Assembly (NCBI GenBank): GCA_020061465.1
Contig: JAGUYG010000016.1
Coordinates: forward strand, 1 to 64,000
DNA length: 64,000 nucleotides
Direction: 5' to 3'
DNA from: Ignavibacteriales bacterium
GTDB lineage: Bacteria > Bacteroidota > Ignavibacteria > Ignavibacteriales > Ignavibacteriaceae
The stretch's first letter is position 1. Each line of letters starts with the position of its first letter. The position numbers and the translations under genes are program-made. Of the stretch, positions 27,425-36,245 are shown piece after piece. The notes under the pieces are model-generated. The model ran no database searches, was not told the origin of the DNA, and saw nothing but the letters and a program-made list of their open reading frames with translations.

Positions 27425-28774
27425 TCATCTGTTTTTATTTTCAAAATAATTTTTTGTTTCGGCGGCAACAACTCCGCCTAAGCCTAACAAACCAATTAAA
27501 TTTGGCAAAGCCATTAGCCCATTCATGATATCGGCAAAGCTCCAAACCATATCCAATTGTGAAATAGCTCCGATAAATACTGCTATTACAAACAGCACTC
27601 TGTAAGGTTTTACGGCTTTAACACCAAGCAGAAACTCAAGTGATTTTTCACCGTAATAACACCAGCCAAGAATAGTGGAATAAGCAAAAAGAATAATACC
27701 GATTGATACTATTATTCCTCCCCATTCTCCCGGCAGTGCAGTTGTAAATGCCATTGAAGTCAACGGAACACCATTCGCTCCCGAAGTCCATACTTCGCTT
27801 ACGAGTATAGCAAATCCGGTGAAAGAACAAACTACGATAGTATCGATAAATGTTTGAGTCATCGATACCAAAGCCTGTGTAACGGGATGTTTTGTTTGAG
27901 CGGCAGCAGCAGCTATCGGTGCGCTTCCTAATCCTGATTCGTTTGAAAAAACTCCGCGGGCAACTCCTATTCTAATTGTAAGCATTATGGTAGCGCCTGT
28001 AAAACCGCCCGCTGCTGCAGTGCCTGTAAATGCTTCGGTTAATACTAAAACAATTACCGATGGAACATGCTCAATGTGAATAAAAACCACTAATAGTGCA
28101 GCAAGCATATAAAAACAAACCATTACCGGAACAAGAACTTGCGTAACTCTGCCGATGCTTTTTATTCCGCCGAGAATAACTAATCCGGTTGCAGCAGCTA
28201 ATATGATTCCAGTCATGTAAACGGGGATATCAAAAGAGTGCCGCACAGCATCGGCAACAGAATTTGATTGAACCATATTTCCAATTCCGAAGGCTGCTAT
28301 TGATGCGAATACGGCGAAGAGAACGCCAAGCCACTTCATCTTCAAGCCTTTGGAGATGTAGTACATTGGACCGCCGCTCATTTCACCCTTTTCATCCTGC
28401 TCTCTGTATTTTACTGCTAAAACAGCTTCGGCATATTTTGTTGCCATACCGAAAAGTCCTGTTATCCACATCCAAAAAAGTGCACCGGGTCCGCCGATAG
28501 CAATCGCTGTGGCAACGCCCGCAATATTTCCTGTGCCGACCGTTGCCGCTAATGCGGTCATCAATGCCTGAAAATGTGAAATGTCTCCGGGATTATCGCC
28601 TTCATCCTTTCTTTTGATTAATGCTAACCATAAAGAATGAAGTAAGGTTCTAAACTGCAATCCTTTTAACAAAAAAGTTAAATATATACCTGTCCCCACT
28701 AAAAGAATAAGCATGGGTGGTCCCCATACGAAATTTGATACTTCAGTAAGAAAAGATTGAATTTGTTCCTCCAT
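27425..28774 (-). CDS. Sodium:alanine symporter (AGCS family)
   Basis: An inner-membrane amino-acid:Na+ (or H+) symporter of 449 residues with about eleven helices. Family landmarks include [24 protein letters not shown] near residues 68-92, [12 protein letters not shown] and [20 protein letters not shown]. Alanine or glycine is the usual substrate. A GGAG lies 6 nt before the ATG. The gene is monocistronic. The 395-bp upstream spacer (28775-29169) carries the repeated hairpin at 28999-29048 and no other gene. Confidence 0.95.
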   Translation of the reverse strand: MEEQIQSFLTEVSNFVWGPPMLILLVGTGIYLTFLLKGLQFRTLLHSLWLALIKRKDEGDNPGDISHFQALMTALAATVGTGNIAGVATAIAIGGPGALFWMWITGLFGMATKYAEAVLAVKYREQDEKGEMSGGPMYYISKGLKMKWLGVLFAVFASIAAFGIGNMVQSNSVADAVRHSFDIPVYMTGIILAAATGLVILGGIKSIGRVTQVLVPVMVCFYMLAALLVVFIHIEHVPSVIVLVLTEAFTGTAAAGGFTGATIMLTIRIGVARGVFSNESGLGSAPIAAAAAQTKHPVTQALVSMTQTFIDTIVVCSFTGFAILVSEVWTSGANGVPLTSMAFTTALPGEWGGIIVSIGIILFAYSTILGWCYYGEKSLEFLLGVKAVKPYRVLFVIAVFIGAISQLDMVWSFADIMNGLMALPNLIGLLGLGGVVAAETKNYFENKNR

Positions 28775-28998
28775 TGTATCTCCTCGATTAATTTTGGATT
28801 GTAAAATTAAATGAGAGTATTAAGAATGATCGAATCGATTTGTTCAACAGCTTGATGCAATACTTGATAGCATTATTGTTTTATTTTTCGGAGTAGAATA
28901 TCAGAAAAGAAATGACAAAAATCTATTCTGCGGAAAATTTATTTGCGCTTAATCCCAGATATTAAATCGCATTTGTAAAAATCGCCTCAACAAAAATT

Positions 28999-29048
28999 GC
29001 GTCACCATAAATAGTGACGCTAACCGAAGAAAGCCTGATAAATCAGGC
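28999..29048 (+). repeat. Double hairpin, GCGTCAC family
   Basis: GCGTCAC/GTGACGC (28999-29020, 8-nt loop) is followed by GCCTGAT/ATCAGGC (29033-29048). A related copy of the first hairpin with the same downstream GAA-AAAG tract lies at 38699-38724. The position 120 bp before the GH47 start would allow a leader role, but no known riboswitch class is matched. Confidence 0.6.
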
Positions 29049-29169
29049 GGAAAGGAAAATTATAAAAAGTGGTTATTCTTAGTTTTAAAATAATTATTAA
29101 CTTTACAACAACAGATTAATTCCCGAATAAATTTTTTCCTGCTTTATAAAAGTTACAAGGAATGTAACC

Positions 29170-30561
29170 ATGATAACTGATTCGATAGTGAAATTATCTA
29201 TTTCCACTGTTTGCATAATTGTTCTGTTCTTAACCGTGCTTTCTCCTTTGTCATTCGGCGGAAATGAGCGGCAAAACAAAAAAGAGCTTGCCGATTCGGT
29301 AAAAAAAGAATTTCTTCATGCGTGGAACGGTTATAAAAAATATGCATGGGGGTTTGATGCCCTTAAGCCTTTGAGCAAATCCGGGCACAATTGGTACAGC
29401 GAATCTCTTTTAATGACACCCATCGACGCATTCGATACAATGATTCTAATGGACTTAAAAGATGAAGCCGCTGAAGCAAAGGAATTAATTTTAAATAATC
29501 TTTCCTTTGATAAAGATATTTTTGTTCAAAATTTTGAAATAACTATTCGTCTGTTGGGCGGACTGCTTTCATGCTACCAATTAGATGGCGATGAACGATT
29601 TCTTCAGTTTGCCAAAGATCTTGGCAATCGGCTTCTTCCGGTATTTAATTCACCAACCGGAATGCCTTATGTGATGGTTAATCTTAAAACAGGTGAAACA
29701 CGCGGAAAAATAAACAATCCTGCAGAGATTGGTACATTGATGATTGAATTCGGAGTACTAAGCAAACTTACTTCAAATAATGTTTATTACGATAAAGCGA
29801 AGAAAGCCATTTCCGCACTGTTTGAAAGAAGATCGGCAATTGACCTTGTGGGAACAACCATAAATGTAGAGACCGGCGAGTGGCAAAATAAAGAAAGTCA
29901 TTTAAGCGGTATGATTGATTCTTACTACGAATATCTGCTTAAAAGCTGGCTGCTGTTTGACGACAGTAATTTTAAAGAAATGTACGAAATAAGTATCGCT
30001 GCTGTAAAAAAATATTTGACCGATAACCGGGATACAGGATTATGGTTCGGGCGAGCTGATATGAATACGGGTGAAAGAACAGCCACTAAATTCGGTGCGC
30101 TCGATGCTTTCTTTCCTGCAGTGCTTGCTTTGGGAGGCGATATAACAACCGCTGAAGAGCTTCAGAAATCTTGTTTTAAAATGTGGAATCTTTACGATAT
30201 CGAACCCGAACAAATTGACTATGCAAGTATGAATGTACTTTATGCTTCCTATGTACTAAGACCCGAAATAATTGAATCTGCTTACTACCTGTATAGTTTA
30301 ACAAAAAATGATAAATACTTACACATGGGAAAGAAGATGTTTGGGGATATCGTAAAGCATTGCAGAACCGAGTCGGGTTATGCCGCTCTAAAAAGCGTGA
30401 TAACAAAAGAAAAAGATGATTCGATGGAGAGTTTTTTTCTTGCCGAAACGTTAAAGTATTTTTATTTGTTATTTGCGCCTTCGGATAAAATCGATTTAAG
30501 CATGGTAATATTTAATACCGAAGCTCACCCGATGTTTAAGAGTTTTATTATAAAAAAATGA
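29170..30561 (+). CDS. GH47 alpha-mannosidase-like enzyme
   Basis: A 463-residue glycoside hydrolase of family GH47 (class I alpha-1,2-mannosidase), with an N-terminal signal or anchor segment (~10-30), so it acts outside the cytoplasm. The full set of family landmarks is present: HAWNGYKKYAWGFDALKP (50-67), E123 in NFEITIRLLGG, D250 in MIDSYYEYLLKSW, E366 in LRPEIIES, E420 in DSMESFFLAETLKY and the calcium-binding T450 in FNTEAHPM. These align with the catalytic acid/base residues and Ca2+ ligand of eukaryotic ER mannosidase I. The family is mainly eukaryotic, with few bacterial members. The likely substrate is alpha-1,2-mannose in glycans taken from hosts, fungi or other organisms. Confidence 0.93.
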   Translation: MITDSIVKLSISTVCIIVLFLTVLSPLSFGGNERQNKKELADSVKKEFLHAWNGYKKYAWGFDALKPLSKSGHNWYSESLLMTPIDAFDTMILMDLKDEAAEAKELILNNLSFDKDIFVQNFEITIRLLGGLLSCYQLDGDERFLQFAKDLGNRLLPVFNSPTGMPYVMVNLKTGETRGKINNPAEIGTLMIEFGVLSKLTSNNVYYDKAKKAISALFERRSAIDLVGTTINVETGEWQNKESHLSGMIDSYYEYLLKSWLLFDDSNFKEMYEISIAAVKKYLTDNRDTGLWFGRADMNTGERTATKFGALDAFFPAVLALGGDITTAEELQKSCFKMWNLYDIEPEQIDYASMNVLYASYVLRPEIIESAYYLYSLTKNDKYLHMGKKMFGDIVKHCRTESGYAALKSVITKEKDDSMESFFLAETLKYFYLLFAPSDKIDLSMVIFNTEAHPMFKSFIIKK

Positions 30562-30691
30562 TTCTAGATTTATCTGCAACTTTTGTAAGTTATTGATGGG
30601 TAAATAAGAACGATTATTTTTTGCTGCGTAAATTACCATCGTTTATTTTACTAGCGGTGAATTGATAAACTAATCAATCAGATTGTATTGA

Positions 30692-31135
30692 ATGAAATTT
30701 AGAATTCAAAAGATATTTTTTATTACAGCAGCTATCATCTTTTTAATGGGTAAGATATATTCACAGCAGCAAGATTCTGCAAGCGTTGAGTATGATAAGC
30801 CGCCCTTATTTAACAGTGAAACTCCTCCCTCTGCAATAAATATTGATTATGACGAATTTGAAATAATATTAGACTTAAGCCTTCTCAAATCAGGCATCTT
30901 CATTTCAGACAAACTATTTAACAGCAGTCCATTCACTTCATTCGGACTATTATCGGACTTCAACTCATTTGGTGAAATGAATGAATCGCAAATAAATTTC
31001 ACGAATCCTTTGATGTTTCAATATCAAAAAGAACAAAAGATTTCAGGTATAAGATTTTTTTTTGGTGCAATGCAAACTGCCGCTGTCGGATATCTTGCAT
31101 ATAAGCACATTAAAAAGTACGGGCTATTTAAATAA
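30692..31135 (+). CDS. Exported hypothetical protein
   Basis: A 147-residue protein with a signal peptide (ITAAIIFLMGKIYSQQ, ~10-26). The mature part is acidic at first (SVEYDKPPLFNSETPPSAINIDYDEFEI) and ends with a possible transmembrane or amphipathic helix IRFFFGAMQTAAVGYLAYKHIKK. No family is recognised. It follows the GH47 gene by 130 bp in the same direction. The 288-bp spacer after it holds only a weak terminator at 31264. Confidence 0.65.
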   Translation: MKFRIQKIFFITAAIIFLMGKIYSQQQDSASVEYDKPPLFNSETPPSAINIDYDEFEIILDLSLLKSGIFISDKLFNSSPFTSFGLLSDFNSFGEMNESQINFTNPLMFQYQKEQKISGIRFFFGAMQTAAVGYLAYKHIKKYGLFK

Positions 31136-31263
31136 CAGATAAACTGCTCTGATTTACAATTCTTATTTATGTCCTTCAGCCAGCTTAATTTTCATTCTGA
31201 AACGAGATTCATATCTCACTTTTTTACTTATAAAAAAAATTGGTTGCATCTGAGTATCTCAAT

Positions 31264-31285
31264 AAGCAATTTCCGATTGCTTTTT
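31264..31285 (+). terminator. Short hairpin with T-run
   Basis: AAGCAAT and ATTGCTT flank a TTCCG loop and run into TTTT. It lies 129 bp after the exported-protein gene and may end that transcript. The stem is short, so support is moderate. Confidence 0.5.
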
Positions 31286-31423
31286 CGGGCGCATAAATTA
31301 ATTGCTTTCATTCGGTAACTCATAAAATAACAGTCCAGACTTTGTATCAAAAAAAAGCGTGGTCTAATTTTTCCTCTTCTCATAGTATTAATAAATAATC
31401 AATTATAATAAAAGGAGCTCATC

Positions 31424-31477
31424 ATGAGAAATACTTCCTTTCTGTTCATCGTGCTACTACGTAAAAAAATGTTGTAA
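31424..31477 (+). pseudogene. 5' fragment of a split secreted-protein gene
   Basis: A strong ribosome-binding site (AAAGGAG) precedes an ATG that reads MRNTSFLFIVLL, the start of a signal peptide, and then runs into a stop inside inserted sequence. The missing remainder resumes in frame at 31807. Joining 31424-31450 to 31807-32220 restores a clean signal peptide and a 146-residue protein. Confidence 0.75.
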
Positions 31478-31806
31478 TTTTAACAAACTTTTCCGAAGGA
31501 TCAGTCTGATTTGTTACTTTTCCAAAGGATCAATCTGATAATTTTCCCGGTACTTAAACTCTCTCTGCCGAAGGCATCCCTTCGGGATAATCTCTCTCTT
31601 AAAAAAAGAGAGACTTATTATCAGTGCTAACTTTGTATTTGTATTTCTGTCAGAACTGCGAATAAAAAGAAATCACTATTAATAAACCCTTCTCTTGTTC
31701 CTATGGATCCTTTGGATAAGAGAAGGGTAGGGTTGAGTTCTACTTTTCCGATCGAAGATTCCTTTGGAAAGGATCAGCCTGATTGTTTGTAGCTTTCTGC
31801 TACGCT
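31459..31806. mobile_element. 348-bp non-coding repeat-rich insertion with 8-bp flanking direct repeat
   Basis: GTGCTACT occurs at 31451-31458 and again at 31807-31814, bracketing 348 bp of non-coding sequence. The insert contains three copies of an AAGGATCA(G/A)(T/C)CTGAT-type motif (about 31497, 31527, 31769) and blocks 1 and 2 of the composite repeat also seen at 23839-24085. Removing the insert plus one 8-bp copy restores an open gene. This is the signature of transposition with target duplication, MITE-like, with no transposase of its own. Clear terminal inverted repeats were not found. Confidence 0.75.
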
Positions 31807-32220
31807 GTGCTACTTTTTGTCCTGGTTTTACTAAACAAAACCATGTACTCTCAAGCTCAAACGGGGAATGCTGTAGTTATAACAACTTTGGAACTCAACT
31901 TGGACTCGGGCGGAACTATAGCAGAGTTTGATTCATTAAGTGCTCTTTATACAGAGAAAGTAATAAAGAGGAATGAGCACATTCTCAGTCATCGCACAGT
32001 AAGACATTGGTGGGGGCATAATAATCGTGATTTTTTAGTGATCTATGAGGTAAAAGGCTGGGAAGATATTCCAAAAGCCAATCAACGGAATAATGAATTG
32101 TTTAGGGAATCCTGGGAAACCCCTGAAGAAAGAAAACAATTTAATGATGCGTACAATAAATATTTTACAGGTAATCACTCTGACGAGATTTATCAAGAGG
32201 TAAAGAGCGGAAGAAAATAA
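31783..32220 (+). CDS. Small secreted protein, 5' end rebuilt by insertion
   Basis: The main part of the gene interrupted at 31451. Codons 31807 onward encode the rest of a signal peptide (VLLFVLVLLNKTMYSQAQ) and a mature domain of ~115 residues resembling a dimeric alpha/beta-barrel-like fold (VVITTLELNLDSGGTIAEFDS ... DFLVIYEVKGWEDIPKANQ), with NKYFTGNHSDEIY near the end. It may still be expressed: a TTG at 31783 has AAAGGA nine nt upstream, supplied by the insertion, and gives a new hydrophobic leader. Otherwise it is a pseudogene. Function is unknown. Confidence 0.6.
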   Translation: MFVAFCYAVLLFVLVLLNKTMYSQAQTGNAVVITTLELNLDSGGTIAEFDSLSALYTEKVIKRNEHILSHRTVRHWWGHNNRDFLVIYEVKGWEDIPKANQRNNELFRESWETPEERKQFNDAYNKYFTGNHSDEIYQEVKSGRK

Positions 32221-32248
32221 CCGGTAAGAAGTAAATAATAATTTCAAC

Positions 32249-32341
32249 TACCGCCATAAAGTTTTAGCTAATGATTTAATCTGACATTTTTTTATGGCGG
32301 TATGTTTTTGTGTAAATGAGGTGTCGAGTCGGAGACTCGAC
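32249..32341. terminator. Two hairpins between convergent genes
   Basis: TACCGCCATAAA (32249-32260) pairs perfectly with TTTATGGCGGTA (32291-32302), which is followed by TGTTTTTG. Next, GTCGAGTC/GACTCGAC with a GGA loop (32323-32341) lies immediately after the PAP2 stop codon. They lie between the small secreted-protein gene and the PAP2 gene and probably end both transcripts. The second hairpin looks like a dispersed-repeat type. Confidence 0.65.
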
Positions 32342-32977
32342 CTACAATTTTAATTCATTATTGCCAAACAGTTTAATTAGCCTATATGCACCATAGCTAA
32401 AAAAGGGAGCTGCAATTACATCCACAGTGTAGTGCACATGCTGAATTAATAACGCTGCGCCAACCGCAATTGATGCTAATAAAAACACCATCTTAATTCC
32501 TTTTTTATCCACTATTAAAAGCAATAAAAATAATGTGGCTGTGTGTCCCGAAAAGAATAAGTCTTTTGTAAGAAGCTTCCCTGTTCCGAAATATTCGACG
32601 AACGGATCGGCTAATGGAATCATAAACTGCGGCGGTTCTAACGGAAGAGAGTACATCGCTGCAATTCTAAATAAAATCATAACAACATACGATTGAATTG
32701 CAGAAAGTAATAATGCCGGTTTATTCATGAGGTAAATAATTGCATAACCAAGCGAAAGATAAATGACTCCGAATGTAAACCATGTTAAATCAACAGGATT
32801 AAAAAGCTTGAGAAAGGGATCGGGTAATTGAACTCCATTTCGTAGCTCGATATAGTTTAAAAATTGAGTAAGACAGGGAAGGGTTATTACTAGCGATATA
32901 ACTGTGATTGTAAGTTCTATCTTAAATTTTGAATCACGAAGAAGAGGTTTCCATGTGCGGAGAAATTTCAAGTTCAT
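32342..32977 (-). CDS. PAP2-like (sphingomyelin-synthase-type C-terminal) membrane protein
   Basis: A 211-residue inner-membrane protein with five or six helices. The active-site pattern of the PAP2-like C-terminal domain is present: H145 in LFFSGHTATLF, and H182 and D186 in HVHYTVDVIAAP. In this family these residues carry out phosphate-ester transfer or hydrolysis on lipid head groups (sphingomyelin/phosphatidylcholine-type synthases and PAP2 phosphatases). The exact lipid is unknown. The AGGGA before the ATG at 32977 supports the start. Confidence 0.82.
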   Translation of the reverse strand: MNLKFLRTWKPLLRDSKFKIELTITVISLVITLPCLTQFLNYIELRNGVQLPDPFLKLFNPVDLTWFTFGVIYLSLGYAIIYLMNKPALLLSAIQSYVVMILFRIAAMYSLPLEPPQFMIPLADPFVEYFGTGKLLTKDLFFSGHTATLFLLLLIVDKKGIKMVFLLASIAVGAALLIQHVHYTVDVIAAPFFSYGAYRLIKLFGNNELKL

Positions 32978-33085
32978 TCATTCCCTAATGGAATTCTTAA
33001 TATCGATAAGATTTTATCATTGAACAACTATAACAAAATTGAATCGGCATAGAGAATTAATCTTCAACACTTACTCTACTGTTCT

Positions 33086-34603
33086 TTATCTTTCAATTAT
33101 ATCATGCAAGGAAGTTATTAAGTCTTTTTTAGTAAAAGGTTTTATAAGAAACTTATTCGCACCGGCATCATAAAACTCTTGAATTTTTTCTTCCAGATAT
33201 TCACTCGAAAGGATAAGGATAGGTCTTTTATAAGGATCGTTAGATTTAATTTGACGGCAAAGAGATAATCCCTCTTTCCAGGAATTTTGATTTACATCGA
33301 AAATTATTACGGTATATTTTTTATCATTCAGCAATTCGGTATTGAAAGAATCATGATCGAAATTTTGAATTAAGAATTGATTTTTTAGAAAGGCTCTCAA
33401 TAAATTATTTGATTCATTAGATTCATCAATCATGAGTGCATGCTGCAGCTCTTCCTTCTTTTCAGATTCTTTTTGAAAGCCGTGCTTTAAATGTTTAGCG
33501 GACAAAGGTAATGTGAATGTAAAAGTGGAGCCAACCCCTTTGATACTATCAACCACCAATGAGCCGCCCATTTTTTCGATATAACGTTTCACCAAAGCAA
33601 GCCCTAATCCATTCCCTTCGTAATTTCTGCCGATATGCAAATCCTCCTGACTGAATGGCTGAAAGAGGTGTTCCATATAGTCCGCAGAAATGCCTATACC
33701 GGAATCTCTGATTTTACAGACTGCAAGCTCTTTCTCTACAAGAATATCTGTCTCTATTTCAATAAAGCCCTGCCTAGTGAATTTTATAGCGTTGTTCAGA
33801 AGATTATTCACTGCATTCTCTACGCTTTGATAATCAACATCCACAAAAATTTTTCCCCTCGAAAATTGCGTTTTAATTTTTAAATGTTTTTCTTCCGCGT
33901 TCTTTCTAATTGAATTAATACACGTTGACAACAGTGAAATTAAATCAATCGTCTCAATGTTCAGGCTATAAATACCGGATTCGATTTGCGCAAAGTCAAG
34001 CATCTGCGTAATACTATTGAATAATCTTTCGCTGCCGGATTTAAGGTTTTCGATGTAAACTTTTTCCTCTTCGCTTAATTTTCCTTCAAGGGTTTCACGA
34101 AGAATGGAAGCGTATCCGAGCACGATATTCAAAGGAGTGCGTAATTCATGTGAAAGAACATTCAAAAAATTATTTTTTAATCTCTCTGCTTCCTTATTTA
34201 TGTCTCTTGCACGTTTAACTTCTTCTTCGGCTAAAATTATTTCGGTTTGATCTTCATGAAAAAACAACGCATAATTTTCTTCTTCGATTGTGATGTGAAA
34301 GATATTTGTTCTGAATATGGGATATGCAGTATCTCTGTTTTTTAACAGCGTATCTATGTAATTGTTCACGACAGCGAAATTCTTGTTTTGAAATACCTGT
34401 TTAATTACTGTCAGAATCCCCAATCTGATTAATTCGGAATCTTCAAAGACAGAATATTCTTTCAATTCCGAAAGTCCGAAGCCCCATTGCACTCTGAAAG
34501 CCTGGTTCACATAAACGATATTACCGTTTTCGTCAATTACATTTATTGGGAAAGGGAGAAGATCATACGCTTTCGAAAGGTATTTTTCTGTTGATGGATT
34601 CAT
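33086..34603 (-). CDS. PAS-containing hybrid histidine kinase/response regulator
   Basis: A 505-residue soluble kinase. A PAS domain (~10-115, FPINVIDENGNIVYVNQAF) and a short coiled coil lead to HisKA with H152 (NVLSHELRTPLNIVLGY). The HATPase_c domain (~245-368) has N-box NLLNNAIKF, G1 DSGIGI and G2 GNGLGLALV. A C-terminal receiver (~388-505) has acidic D393/E394, phospho-acceptor D436 (VIIFDVNQN) and K488 (FLIKPF). It starts 3 nt after the GAF kinase gene, so both are in one operon and may form a phosphorelay. No membrane segment is seen. Confidence 0.94.
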   Translation of the reverse strand: MNPSTEKYLSKAYDLLPFPINVIDENGNIVYVNQAFRVQWGFGLSELKEYSVFEDSELIRLGILTVIKQVFQNKNFAVVNNYIDTLLKNRDTAYPIFRTNIFHITIEEENYALFFHEDQTEIILAEEEVKRARDINKEAERLKNNFLNVLSHELRTPLNIVLGYASILRETLEGKLSEEEKVYIENLKSGSERLFNSITQMLDFAQIESGIYSLNIETIDLISLLSTCINSIRKNAEEKHLKIKTQFSRGKIFVDVDYQSVENAVNNLLNNAIKFTRQGFIEIETDILVEKELAVCKIRDSGIGISADYMEHLFQPFSQEDLHIGRNYEGNGLGLALVKRYIEKMGGSLVVDSIKGVGSTFTFTLPLSAKHLKHGFQKESEKKEELQHALMIDESNESNNLLRAFLKNQFLIQNFDHDSFNTELLNDKKYTVIIFDVNQNSWKEGLSLCRQIKSNDPYKRPILILSSEYLEEKIQEFYDAGANKFLIKPFTKKDLITSLHDIIER

Positions 34604-34606
34604 TCT

Positions 34607-35914
34607 TTAATTTACAGGGAAAGAGATTTGAACAGCGGCGCCTGCCGGTTTATCTAATATCTTAATGCTGCCGTTATGACGGTCTATTATGCTCTTGCAC
34701 AAAAATAGTCCGTAGCCTTTTCTATGAGGCGAAGGAAACTCAAAGAAAGAATCCGGATTATCGGTTTTAAACCCGGGTCCATCGTCATGAACCTCAATGA
34801 TTATTTGTCCGTTTTCAAAATAGGATTTAACCAGAATGTTTATGTTAGGTTTTGCTTCGGCTGAATTTGAGAAAAGATGAACAAGAAGATGCTGTATTTG
34901 TTCCGAATCATAATTACACATAGGAAGATTCTTTAGTTCGGTATTAAAAATAACTTTTTGAAATTTTTTCATTGGAGATATGTAACGAATAACGGATTGG
35001 ATTGTTTTGTTCAGATCCTCATTTCCTCTATTCATATTCATTAATGAAGTTTCAAGCAGTATTTGCGCATACTTCTGTATGTTTCTAATGCTGTCAACTG
35101 CGACTTTTGATTTTAGCTTTATCCGGTCGAACAAAAAGGATTGAGAATCATCAAACTTGCTTTCAATTTCTTTTTGTGCTTTTTCGATAATTCTTAAAAG
35201 GCTTTCAGTTTCGAGCAGAGCAAAATGAACCAAACCTTGCAGCGCCTGTCCAAGCTCTGCATCGATGCTTGATTTGAGTGCTTTTCTTTCCGCTTGAATA
35301 AGCTGTGTATTAGCTTCTTGCAAGGCATTATAAGCACTTACCTGGTTATTGAAGAGTTGTGCGTTACGGATTGCAATAGCAGCCTGTCCGGCTAATATTT
35401 CAAACGTATCGGTTATTTCGCGTATCTTTATTTTATGCAGGTGTTTGCTGTCTACGTAAATTACACCGATGTTTCTTTCGTGGGTTAGAAGCGACGAACA
35501 TAATATTGTTTGAAGCTCGAGTTTGAGTATGCTTCTGCTCGGATCGTGTTCGGTATCGCTTTGCGCGCCTTCAATAAATTTCGATTGACCGGTGTAAAAC
35601 ACATCTTCAACAACTGTCATGCTAACTTGAAATGACGATTCGGGAAGTATATTCGCTTTGTCGTCCAAGCCGAGTTTATATTCAAGTTTTCCTTCATTGT
35701 TGCGAAGAACGATGAATCCCCTGTCGGAGCCGGTTAATTGAATTGCATTTTTCAGGACAAGTTCAAGAACGTCCTCAAGAATTAGTGATCGGTTAATGCT
35801 CTTGGTGACGTCTAAAATAAATTCAAGATTTCTTATTCTACCGACAGGTTCTTCTGCAGCCTTGTCAGCTTTTTCTTCCTTATCAAGTTTTGATTTAAAG
35901 TCAGAGAATTTCAT
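34607..35914 (-). CDS. GAF-domain sensor kinase-like protein
   Basis: A 435-residue soluble protein. A GAF domain (~30-190, ending FEILAGQAAIAIRNAQLFNN) is followed by a long helical region and a HATPase_c domain with N-box LVHLFSNSAEA (N350), G1 HDDGPGF and G2 KGYGLFLCKSIIDRHNG. The dimerisation region lacks the usual H-E-x-R/N-T/S-P phospho-acceptor box; H230 in GLVHFALLE is the nearest histidine. It may be an atypical kinase or an ATP-binding sensor that works with the hybrid kinase 3 nt downstream. First gene of that operon. Confidence 0.88.
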   Translation of the reverse strand: MKFSDFKSKLDKEEKADKAAEEPVGRIRNLEFILDVTKSINRSLILEDVLELVLKNAIQLTGSDRGFIVLRNNEGKLEYKLGLDDKANILPESSFQVSMTVVEDVFYTGQSKFIEGAQSDTEHDPSRSILKLELQTILCSSLLTHERNIGVIYVDSKHLHKIKIREITDTFEILAGQAAIAIRNAQLFNNQVSAYNALQEANTQLIQAERKALKSSIDAELGQALQGLVHFALLETESLLRIIEKAQKEIESKFDDSQSFLFDRIKLKSKVAVDSIRNIQKYAQILLETSLMNMNRGNEDLNKTIQSVIRYISPMKKFQKVIFNTELKNLPMCNYDSEQIQHLLVHLFSNSAEAKPNINILVKSYFENGQIIIEVHDDGPGFKTDNPDSFFEFPSPHRKGYGLFLCKSIIDRHNGSIKILDKPAGAAVQISFPVN

Positions 35915-36083
35915 TTTTTAAGAATCGAATTCCTATCTTTTTAGTCAATATGTTTTTACTTCTACAACTATGATACGCAAAATTAATACAAATTTCAGAA
36001 TATAAAAGAGCTATAGGATAAGCCAAGCGTTTATAACTTCGGTTAACAACATATCTAAAATATTTTCCACGATTAAAACATAA

Positions 36084-36107
36084 GGAGAGCGCAATTACGC
36101 GCTCTCC
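36084..36107. terminator. Stable hairpin after the lipoprotein/TPR operon
   Basis: GGAGAGCGC and GCGCTCTCC flank an AATTAC loop. It lies 139 bp downstream of the TPR gene and upstream of the GAF kinase gene, without a strong T-run. It may be a terminator or processing hairpin. The surrounding 331-bp spacer (35915-36245) shows no other supported feature. Confidence 0.5.
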
Positions 36108-36245
36108 AAATTTGCAGCGATAGGTGAAACGGCATACATAATTAGAGAGGTATAATGTTAAGCGATCGGCACTTTATTATTGAAGAACAAACAAAGCCCA
36201 ATCACATCAAAAACCGCTCTTTCCGGGAAAAGCCGCTTCATGAAC

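Noticed and set aside
29001-29050. Double hairpin as a c-di-GMP or fluoride riboswitch
   Set aside because: The conserved bases of those classes do not match; only two stems and no receptor core could be seen.
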